Positions 22,582-28,728 of a stretch of 28,728 bases of DNA are shown here, one piece after another. The notes beneath the pieces are model-generated. The model had not been told where the DNA came from. It saw only the letters and a list, made by a program, of their open reading frames with translations, and did no database searches. Numbering within the stretch: position 1 is the stretch's first letter; every line of letters begins with the position of its first letter. This DNA is from an uncultured Saprospiraceae bacterium (lineage in GTDB: Bacteria; Bacteroidota; Bacteroidia; Chitinophagales; Saprospiraceae), in contig CALCMV010000358.1 in assembly GCA_937967535.1 (NCBI GenBank), forward strand, positions 1 through 28,728, read 5' to 3'. The position numbers and the translations under genes are program-made.

Positions 22582-23395
22582 GATAAAAAGTAGTTAGTAC
22601 GTATTAGATAATAGTAACCAAGCCCTCCTGCAAGGTGAATTGCAGTAAAGGTGCTGTTTCTAAAAAATCGGGTGCTTTGATATCCAATAATTATGAGAAC
22701 AAAGAATAAGAATGTCGTGTGAATATTTATAGTGCGTATGGGACAAGCCTGATCTTTGTATTTTCTCCTTGTACGAGTTAGTATCTATAATTTGCCTTTT
22801 GCCAAAGCTCATAACTTTTTTATGAGTGACATGGTAAATATAGCAGTATTTTATTTCGTATAAGGTTTTTTCGGATAAATTGTTGTAAATTTTCCAAAAA
22901 ATATTTCATAAAAGTAATGTAATATTCTGTTTATCAACACATAATGCAATTGTCATATTATTGTAAAAATAATACGCAATAAGAATAATATGGTAAAAAA
23001 GTTGAGTTGTGGTAGTTGATTCCACCAGAATATGGGTAAGTAGCCGATAGCTTGTTTGGGGTTTTTACAATTATCTTTGTAAAAAAGGATGGATTTTGTT
23101 AGAAGTATTTTATAAACACTTCAAAAGTAACATTCATTTTTCCGCTTTTACGCAAAACCAATAAAGAATGTTTCAAAACTGTTTGATTTTTATAGTTTTT
23201 TTTAAAAAACTGGTCTAAATTCGGTGGTGTACGAGGAAAATTAGGGGATAGTTGTAAGGCGAATGTTTTTATGAAAAATGGCTGTCTGAATATTCAAATA
23301 TCCACTTTTAACAAAGCAATTCGTCTTGCAACTCGCATATAATCATTTACCCTATTCTTGTCGAACGCCCTCTAAATTCTGATTTCTAAAAAAAA
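22582..23395. other. 814-base AT-rich intergenic region
   Basis: This region lies upstream of the T9SS cargo gene and downstream of the stand-alone NNPSFE gene, both on the minus strand. I see no credible gene. A small hairpin (CTGCAA and TTGCAG, 22628-22645) lies in the likely leader, and an AT-only inverted repeat around 23194-23211 may mark the end of the upstream transcript. No TAnnTTTG box in the right orientation was found. Confidence 0.4.
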
Positions 23396-23995
23396 TCATG
23401 CACGGTCACAATCCGTAATTAGCGAGATATTGTCCATCAGCAAATTGCCGCGATAGGGAGATTCGGCATCGTCCGCGTAAGTAGCTTCAAATATGATGTG
23501 AGAATAACTTTTGTCAACGGAAAAAACGAATTGATAATTTTTCCATTCGTAGTGTTTGATAGTTTGGGTTTCGGCGATGAGTTCGGTTTTTTCGCATTTG
23601 TCATTACTCAACCAAATCCGCAAGCGAATCGGTACATTGTAGCCTGCATAAAATGGCGACGAAGCCAAATCAACCGAAAACATATAACAATGACGACTTT
23701 TCACGGGTTTGTTGAGTCGTTGACCGATGTATTCCCATGTATTATCTTCACGAGTGATAAGCCCTATATAAGTCGCACCATCTACGGGGCGGTGCGTTAC
23801 ATCCCATATGGGCTGTCCGTACTCATTGTTGCCGGGCATAATATCCGGCGTAGTGTACATACCGCAGCCTATCCAGCCCGGAGGCATCGTGGCATCCTTT
23901 GGCGGAGCTTCAAAAGAAGGGTTGTTGAGTCGAATCTGCGCTTGCACGCTTATCGTCAACAAGACTAAACCAACAATGAGGTAGTTTCTTTTCAT
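23396..23995 (-). CDS. Secreted stand-alone NNPSFE-domain protein (paralogue 3)
   Basis: From the ATG at 23995 the protein is 199 residues: signal peptide MKRNYLIVGLVLLTISVQA, then QIRLNNPSFEAPP and the same domain found at the N-terminus of the two OmpA paralogues, with matching landmarks such as PPGWIGCGM, TYIGLITREDNTWEYIGQRL, CYMFSVDLA, RLRIWLSNDKCEKTELIAET and GNLLMDNISLI. It ends directly after the domain, without linker or OmpA part. An upstream start at 24070 would put hydrophilic residues before the signal peptide, so 23995 was chosen. Its function is unknown; a secreted ligand-binding (perhaps carbohydrate) module is a guess. Confidence 0.82.
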   Translation of the reverse strand: MKRNYLIVGLVLLTISVQAQIRLNNPSFEAPPKDATMPPGWIGCGMYTTPDIMPGNNEYGQPIWDVTHRPVDGATYIGLITREDNTWEYIGQRLNKPVKSRHCYMFSVDLASSPFYAGYNVPIRLRIWLSNDKCEKTELIAETQTIKHYEWKNYQFVFSVDKSYSHIIFEATYADDAESPYRGNLLMDNISLITDCDRA

Positions 23996-24099
23996 CAGTG
24001 GATAAGATACAAAAGTGTGCCAATTTATAATTATGGGCGAATGAATGGGTTTTGAATTATTAAAAATCAATATACATATTAATCTTTGCTAACTTGCTC

Positions 24100-24282
24100 T
24101 TATTGAGATTTGTCGTCGGCTGCTTCCAATTCTTCTCGCGTCCGGTGCAATTTATCTTTGCAATACTGAATCAATTCCTTTGCTCGTTTCATCTTTTCAG
24201 ACAATTCATCCATACCAATCGTCTCATTTTCAAGACCATCAGTGATGTTTTGTAATTCCGTTATTGCTTCTTCGTATTTCAA
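24100..24282 (-). CDS. xseB: Exodeoxyribonuclease VII small subunit
   Basis: The 60-residue protein shows the XseB pattern: MKYEEAITELQNITDGLENETIGMDE with the conserved YEEAI..L..I...LE and later LSEKMKRAKELIQYCKDKL. XseB binds in many copies to XseA to form ExoVII, which degrades single-stranded DNA. Its usual partner xseA is not adjacent, so either xseA lies outside the window or the genes are separated here. The length is normal for the family. The inverted repeat at 24302-24349 lies 20-67 bases upstream of the start. Confidence 0.88.
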   Translation of the reverse strand: MKYEEAITELQNITDGLENETIGMDELSEKMKRAKELIQYCKDKLHRTREELEAADDKSQ

Positions 24283-24592
24283 TATTTAAATGATGTAATT
24301 AACGTTAATGTTTTCGCTAATTATGAATTTGGCGAAAACATTATAACGTATTTATTTATTTTTTAATTATCAAAAATACAAATAATACCTAGACAATTCG
24401 CATTTTTTTTATTTTAAATTAAAATTTATACAATTCGGTAAAAGCGTTTATTAATTATCATAAGTAAAAACACATAATTCGCGTTAATTTTGTTTTCAGA
24501 TTATTAATAAAAATACGCTTATAAATAACAGCACATTTCAGCATTATCACATTAAGAATATTCACTCATTCATTCATTCACTCATTCACTCC
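24283..24592. other. Intergenic region between fabH and xseB
   Basis: The 310-base AT-rich spacer holds the inverted repeat at 24302-24349 and, at 24561-24593, a CATTCACTCA tract immediately after the fabH stop. Nothing else was recognised. Confidence 0.6.
24302..24349. repeat. Inverted repeat upstream of xseB
   Basis: AATGTTTTCGC (24307-24317) is exactly complementary to GCGAAAACATT (24332-24342). Outside it ACGTT (24302-24306) pairs with AACGT (24345-24349) after a 2-base bulge. It could be a regulatory site for xseB or end the fabH transcript, but no T run follows the stem. Confidence 0.6.
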
Positions 24593-25645
24593 TTACCAAC
24601 GAATCATCGCTGCTCCCCAAGTAAATCCGCTACCGAAGGCAGCCAGACAGACCAAATCACCTTCTTTTATCAAGCCTTTTTCCCATGCTTCGCAGAGGGC
24701 AATCGGGATGGAAGCGGCGGTGGTATTGCCGTATTTTTGAATATTATTGTAAACGCGCTCGTCTTCAAAACCAAATTTGAGTTGAATCATCTGCGTGATA
24801 CGGAGGTTGGCTTGGTGCGGTATGAGCATATTGATGTCGTCGGCAGTGCAGCCAATCGCTTCGCAGGCTTCTTCTATGGCAGCCGGAAATTTTTCGACGG
24901 CATGTTTGAATACATAACGTCCGTTCATATGCGGGTAAATGGCTTCTTTATCGAGCATTTCTTGGGTAAGGTGTATACCGCCGAGGTCGGGTTCGTCAGG
25001 ATATTCCAAGCCGCCTTGTTCTTTCAAAAATGCGCCGCCGTGTGTACCCGGATTGTAAAATGCCAAATGTTCGGCATACTCGCCGTCGGCGTGGAGGTTG
25101 GTGGTAAGGATGCCTTTGGTTTCATCTTCGGTAGCTTGCAAAACGACTGCACCTGCGCCATCTCCAAAAATCACTGTTACATTGCGTCCGCGTGTTGTAA
25201 AATCCAAACCTGCCGAATGTACTTCCGAGCCTACCACCAAAACGTTTTTGTACATGCCTGTTTTGATGTATTGGTCGGCAACCGAAATGCCATAGATAAA
25301 ACCTGTGCATTGTGTCCGAACATCCAAACATCCGATGCCCTTGATGCCCAAATGTCGTTGGAGTAAGACTCCGCTACCGGGAAAGTAATAGTCGGGACTC
25401 AAGGTGGCAAATACAATAAAGTCAATATCTTCGGGTGTCATTCCGGCGCGTTCTATAGCGATTTTGGCGGCTTCGGCTGCCAGCGTGGAGGTTGTTTGCT
25501 TGTGCTTATCCACATATCTGCGCTCCTCTATACCGGTGCGTTCAATTATCCATTCGTTGGTTGTATCCATTAATTTGGTCAACTCTTCATTCGTAACAAT
25601 TCTTTCGGGAACATAGTAACCTATACCGGCGATTCTCGCATTCAT
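24593..25645 (-). CDS. fabH: 3-oxoacyl-ACP synthase III (FabH, KAS III)
   Basis: FabH starts fatty-acid synthesis by condensing acyl-CoA with malonyl-ACP. The 350-residue product has catalytic Cys113 (VRTQCTGF), His277 (LIPHQANLR) and Asn307 (KYGNTTAAS), together with GDGAGAVVL (161-169) and the C-terminal FGSGFTWGAAMIRW. It is about 30 residues longer than E. coli FabH (317); the extra length falls in about 190-240 (EHLAFYNPGTHGG, DLGGIHLTQEMLDKEAIYPHM), a feature of a second KAS III type common in Bacteroidota that may prefer other primers. The ATG start gives the standard N-terminus (NARIAGIGYYVPERIVTN). No other fab genes are adjacent. Confidence 0.93.
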   Translation of the reverse strand: MNARIAGIGYYVPERIVTNEELTKLMDTTNEWIIERTGIEERRYVDKHKQTTSTLAAEAAKIAIERAGMTPEDIDFIVFATLSPDYYFPGSGVLLQRHLGIKGIGCLDVRTQCTGFIYGISVADQYIKTGMYKNVLVVGSEVHSAGLDFTTRGRNVTVIFGDGAGAVVLQATEDETKGILTTNLHADGEYAEHLAFYNPGTHGGAFLKEQGGLEYPDEPDLGGIHLTQEMLDKEAIYPHMNGRYVFKHAVEKFPAAIEEACEAIGCTADDINMLIPHQANLRITQMIQLKFGFEDERVYNNIQKYGNTTAASIPIALCEAWEKGLIKEGDLVCLAAFGSGFTWGAAMIRW

Positions 25646-26060
25646 AGTTTTTGTATTTAATTGATTCGTGTATCATTAGACTGGGCTTTGGAGGGGGTTG
25701 GGGGGAGGAAAGTATTAGTAAATTTTATTTATAAACAACATTGCTATCAATAATTTGTATTTTATTTTAAATTAATTTTTTTATTGCAATTTTTATTCTA
25801 CTGATAAATAGCAAATTATGTCTTCATTAGCCTGATCACCTAATTTCTCAGTTACCTAATTTTAAAAGCCCAATTAACGAACATCAAGCAAAGTTAATAA
25901 TGTTTGGTAAAAAGCAGCAGAGATTTTAATAAGTATTGTTGGATTTGAACTTTTCAGGGCTTTATTCTTCATTTGAATTTAGCGCATGTTCTGAGTGAAA
26001 GAAACAAAATAAATCGACATTATGCTTGTCTTTTTTCTTTCTAAAAAACACAAAAAAGTA

Positions 26061-26078
26061 TCCCGATAGCTATCGGGA
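26061..26078. repeat. Perfect 18-bp palindrome TCCCGATAGCTATCGGGA
   Basis: A related palindrome lies inside the 260-bp mobile element (TTCCGATAGCTATCGGAA, 18335-18352), and a degraded form lies at 15722-15740. All share the ATAGCTAT centre. It could be a dispersed repeat or a protein-binding site. Confidence 0.75.
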
Positions 26079-26181
26079 GTAGCTCTGCTATGCAACGATT
26101 TTTTGAATTTCTTAGAAGAAAAAATTACGGCGCATAATTGTCGAATTTATTTAATTTCTTCCACTAAAACTTGCACTTATG

Positions 26182-26214
26182 TTTATCACTTGCCCTCAAA
26201 CTTTTCTACCTTTG
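26182..26214 (+). promoter_or_regulatory. Candidate promoter giving a nearly leaderless MBOAT transcript
   Basis: TACCTTTG (26207-26214) matches TAnnTTTG; TTTA (26182-26185) lies 21 bases upstream. The start codon ATG is at 26219, only four bases after the box, so the transcript would begin at or next to the start codon. Confidence 0.5.
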
Positions 26215-26218
26215 CCCC

Positions 26219-27655
26219 ATGCTATTCAATTCTATCGAATATCTTATCTTTTTACCAACGGTTTTTATCTTGTATTGGTTGATACAGGATAAGATTTGGT
26301 GGCGCAATTTGTTTATTGTGGCGGTGAGTTATTTATTTTATGGTTGGTGGGATTGGCGGTTTTTGGGATTGATTGTATTGAGTTCGGTGGTCGATTTTTC
26401 GATTGGTCGGGCAATGGGTCGCACGAGCGATGCGCGGATGCGTAAACGCCTGTTGTACATGAGTTTAGCGGTCAATCTTGGTATACTTGGCTTCTTCAAA
26501 TACTTCAATTTTTTCACCGAATCTTTTGCTGATGCCATGCAGCGTGTGGGTTGGCATATTGACCCTTTTACATTGGGTATCGTCTTGCCGGTTGGGATTA
26601 GTTTTTATACCTTTCAGACCTTGAGTTACACGATTGATGTGTATAGAAAAAAGATAGCACCAACAGAGGATGCAGTGGCGTTTTTTGCTTTTGTGAGCTT
26701 CTTTCCGCAGTTGGTGGCGGGTCCGATTGAACGGGCGAGTCGTTTATTGCCGCAGTTTTCCAAGTCGCATACTTTTGATTTGGAGGATTCCAAAAACGGG
26801 CTTCGTCAGATACTTTGGGGCTTATTCAAAAAAGTGGTCATTGCGGACAATTGTGCGCCGATGGTCAATCAGATTTTTGAAAATTACGAGACGCAGCCTG
26901 CGCCTGTTTTGCTACTCGGTGCGGTGTATTTTGCCTTTCAGATTTATGGTGATTTTTCGGGTTATTCTGATATTGCGATTGGTACAGCGCGGTTATTTGG
27001 TTTTAAGTTGATGAGGAATTTTGCTTATCCGTATTTTGCGCGGGATATGGCGGAATTTTGGCGGCGTTGGCATATCTCACTTTCGACTTGGTTTCGGGAT
27101 TATTTGTATATTCCCCTTGGTGGAAGTCGCGTGTCGAGTCAGTGGTTGGTGGTGCGAAATGTGGCGGCTATTTTCATCGTTTCGGGCTTTTGGCATGGCG
27201 CGAATTGGACCTTTATTTTCTGGGGTGCGCTCAATGCTTTGTACTTTTTGCCCTTAATTTTATTGAAAAGAAATCGCTCTAATTTGGACATCGTTGCGTC
27301 ACAGAAAATGCTGCCTTCATTACGTGAATTTGGCGGTATTTTGCTGACTTTCGCATTGACATGTTTAGCATGGATTTTCTTTAGAGCTGAAAACATCACG
27401 CACGCATTTGATTACCTGTTACACATCACTCATTTTTCGATGGATTTTTCAAAATTCAATATCATTAATCATGGAAGTGTATTGGCATTAATCGGAATTT
27501 TAACTATAATTGAATGGGTGAATCGGCGCAAGGAATTTCCATTGCAAGATTCGACTTTGCCTGTAGTCATAAGATGGGGCATTTATTTAATTTTATGCTT
27601 ACTCATTCTCGCAAATGGAGATAATAATGATACGTTTATTTATTTTCAATTTTAA
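26219..27655 (+). CDS. MBOAT family O-acyltransferase (AlgI-like)
   Basis: MBOAT proteins of this type are polytopic inner-membrane enzymes that, with an SGNH partner, acylate exported polysaccharides (as in alginate acetylation by AlgI). From the ATG at 26219 the protein has 478 residues and about ten hydrophobic segments. Family motifs are LFYGWWDWRF (39-48), LPVGISFYTFQTLSYTIDVY (123-142), FFPQLVAGPIER (161-172), YGDFSGYSDIAIG (243-255), EFWRRWHISLSTWFRDYLYIPLGG (His285) and VSGFWHGANWTFIFWG (His326, the conserved catalytic His). A TTG start at 26171 would overlap the promoter box and adds no family-like sequence, so it was rejected. The partner SGNH gene follows 64 bases downstream. The acceptor polymer is unknown. 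Confidence 0.93.
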   Translation: MLFNSIEYLIFLPTVFILYWLIQDKIWWRNLFIVAVSYLFYGWWDWRFLGLIVLSSVVDFSIGRAMGRTSDARMRKRLLYMSLAVNLGILGFFKYFNFFTESFADAMQRVGWHIDPFTLGIVLPVGISFYTFQTLSYTIDVYRKKIAPTEDAVAFFAFVSFFPQLVAGPIERASRLLPQFSKSHTFDLEDSKNGLRQILWGLFKKVVIADNCAPMVNQIFENYETQPAPVLLLGAVYFAFQIYGDFSGYSDIAIGTARLFGFKLMRNFAYPYFARDMAEFWRRWHISLSTWFRDYLYIPLGGSRVSSQWLVVRNVAAIFIVSGFWHGANWTFIFWGALNALYFLPLILLKRNRSNLDIVASQKMLPSLREFGGILLTFALTCLAWIFFRAENITHAFDYLLHITHFSMDFSKFNIINHGSVLALIGILTIIEWVNRRKEFPLQDSTLPVVIRWGIYLILCLLILANGDNNDTFIYFQF

Positions 27656-27658
27656 ATC

Positions 27659-27757
27659 GTAGCGTCACGTAGCACGGCGCTTCCAGCCCGTGCCGCGTTA
27701 GGAACTCGAAATATATGCAATGCACGGTGCTTCCAGCCCCGTGCTACGTGACGCTAC
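27659..27757. repeat. REP-like inverted hairpin pair, copy B
   Basis: Outer arms of 19 bases (27659-27677 and 27739-27757) are exact complements. Inside are two hairpins, 27672-27693 and 27722-27744, with stem GCACGG and CCGTGC around the core (C/T)GCTTCCAGC. The spacer shares GTTAG and GCAATG with copy A (1001-1085). The core matches copy A while the stem differs but remains paired. The ATG at 27720 of the SGNH frame lies inside it. Confidence 0.78.
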
Positions 27758-28697
27758 ATTTCACAAAAAGAATTTGAAAAGCATTTTACATTTCATAAAA
27801 AGAGTTGTCATATTCGTCCTCGTTTTTGCGGTGGCGCTGGTATTTGCCTTGCGTGTGTCAGGTCTGATTTGTAGAAAAGGTAGATTGGGAAACAGCTACG
27901 AAAAACACGCCCGACTTAACAATACCCCCTCCCCAAAAGTTGTACTCGTTGGGGGTTCAAATTTACACTATGGCATCAACTCGCGGATGTTGCAAGATTC
28001 ACTCGGTTTGCCAGTGGTGAATATGGGTTTGCAGCATAGTTTGGGGCTTCGGTACATGTATAACGAAGTACGGGAATCACTTCATTCGGGCGATGTGTTG
28101 ATGTTGTTGCTTGAACCCGGTGCCTACACCGGTATGCCCGTAGAAGGGCGCACAAATATTGCGCGTATCGCCTCCATTCGTCCAAAAAGTATCCGATACT
28201 TCAACCTCCAACATTGGTATAATGCAGCGATGTATTCCGGCACAGCACTGATTCAAAATTACCGCGATGGACAGGTAAGTATTATCAAGAAATTACGTAG
28301 AAAAAAGACCTTTAGTGAGCATTGCGATGAATTTGGTGATTATCATGGACATAAGGGTTTAAATTCCAAATATAAGCCAATTAAAAACCGCGATTTGAGC
28401 GATGATAAATTATTTAATAATGAAATTCTTCCGTTAATTGACGAAATCCAAATATTTACCCAACAAAATGATATTCAATTAGTTATTAGCTTTTCTCCTA
28501 TGGCTGCATCTACAGCAAGTGATCCTTCAGTATTCAATCGAATACAAGCCGGACTTCCTGCTGAAATTGTGGTGGGAAATATGGCAGATTATATCTTTCC
28601 TGATTCGTTTTTCTTTGATTCGCCTGACCATTTAATTTATCCAAAACGGGATATGCGGACACGGAAACTATTGCGCGACATCCGCCCTAAAATGTAA
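27720..28697 (+). CDS. SGNH-hydrolase-like partner of the MBOAT enzyme
   Basis: The frame of 325 residues has one transmembrane segment (about 29-50, VVIFVLVFAVALVFALRVSGL) with the rest periplasmic. SGNH-type features are VVLVGGSNLHYG (Ser80 as nucleophile position), VVNMGLQ (about 99-105), and late FFDSPDHLIYPK with D300 and His304, like the FYDS..HL block of bacterial acyl-transfer partners such as AlgJ/DltD-type proteins. With the MBOAT gene directly upstream it probably passes an acyl group to an exported polymer. The ATG at 27720 lies inside a palindromic repeat, so the first 18 residues (MHGASSPVLRDATFHKKN) are probably not translated; an in-frame TTG at 27774 is a likelier start, giving 307 residues. 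Which of the two is used cannot be decided by eye. Confidence 0.8.
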   Translation: MHGASSPVLRDATFHKKNLKSILHFIKRVVIFVLVFAVALVFALRVSGLICRKGRLGNSYEKHARLNNTPSPKVVLVGGSNLHYGINSRMLQDSLGLPVVNMGLQHSLGLRYMYNEVRESLHSGDVLMLLLEPGAYTGMPVEGRTNIARIASIRPKSIRYFNLQHWYNAAMYSGTALIQNYRDGQVSIIKKLRRKKTFSEHCDEFGDYHGHKGLNSKYKPIKNRDLSDDKLFNNEILPLIDEIQIFTQQNDIQLVISFSPMAASTASDPSVFNRIQAGLPAEIVVGNMADYIFPDSFFFDSPDHLIYPKRDMRTRKLLRDIRPKM

Positions 28698-28703
28698 CAG
28701 GAT

Positions 28704-28728
28704 GTAGGGGCAGGGCATGCCCTGCCCC
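28704..28728. repeat. Palindromic GC-rich repeat cut by the window edge
   Basis: GGGGCAGGGCA (28707-28717) and TGCCCTGCCCC (28718-28728) form a perfect 22-bp palindrome after GTA, 6 bases past the stop of the SGNH gene. This GGGGCAGGGCATGCCC word is familiar from intergenic regions of many bacteria. It may end the MBOAT/SGNH transcript; its downstream flank is outside the window. Confidence 0.6.

Larger units (their letters stand above)
25646..26218. other. Intergenic region upstream of the MBOAT gene
   Basis: This 573-base region between divergent genes is AT-rich apart from a G-rich run at about 25687-25710 (GGAGGGGGTTGGGGGGAGG) and the palindrome at 26061-26078. A -7 box sits at 26207-26214. 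No gene was seen. Confidence 0.5.

Noticed and set aside
25687..25710. Possible G-quadruplex in the G-rich run after the fabH start
   Set aside because: Only three runs of three or more G are separated by loops, so a standard three-tetrad quadruplex cannot form from this stretch alone.

Overview
The window looks like chromosomal DNA from a free-living member of the Bacteroidota, probably of the Saprospiria/Chitinophagia side. Signs are a secreted protein with a type IX secretion (Por-type) C-terminal sorting domain, OmpA-family proteins, the long Bacteroidota form of PurM, an MBOAT/SGNH cassette, gene starts without Shine-Dalgarno sequences, several TAnnTTTG-type -7 promoter boxes, and AT-rich spacers rich in small palindromes. 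No rRNA, tRNA, CRISPR array or prophage was recognised.

Layout. 1-3.2 kb: the tail of an unknown gene, a lipoprotein MsrB (minus strand) and, divergently, an ABC-F ATPase. 3.5-7.2 kb: a single-domain response regulator, purM, a REP-associated tyrosine transposase (RAYT) embedded in its own REP palindromes, and DAHP synthase. 8-12 kb: an RRM/RGG RNA-binding protein with a long, possibly structured leader, a crotonase, a class II aldolase/adducin-like protein (minus) and a saccharopine-dehydrogenase-like enzyme. 11.9-15.6 kb (minus): a probable operon OmpA-like protein, MbnP-like lipoprotein, MbnH/MauG-like di-heme peroxidase, YkgJ-type cysteine-cluster protein. 15.9-18.1 kb (minus): a second OmpA paralogue and an ArsC/LMW-phosphatase-like protein. 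18.7-24 kb (minus): a 1289-residue T9SS cargo with eight repeated modules and a third, OmpA-less member of the NNPSFE-domain family. 24.1-25.6 kb (minus): xseB and fabH. 26.2-28.7 kb: an MBOAT acyltransferase followed by its SGNH-like partner.

The most interesting content is in the small repeats. (1) The RAYT locus holds 14 copies of one REP palindrome: seven in a perfect 26-bp tandem array, one inside the purM reading frame, others as inverted pairs. REP copies supply the stop codons of both purM and the RAYT gene and alternative start codons for RAYT and DAHP synthase. (2) A 148-bp MITE-like element occurs twice; the second copy has an 8-bp target duplication and is itself interrupted by a 260-bp element with 19-bp perfect inverted ends and a 9-bp target duplication, so the order of insertion can be read directly. 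(3) Two far-apart intergenic hairpin pairs share a core, CGCTTCCAGC, but have different, compensating stems. (4) The MbnP/MbnH pair suggests a copper-binding lipoprotein matured by tryptophan oxidation.

All protein calls come from reading motifs by eye; no database search was possible.
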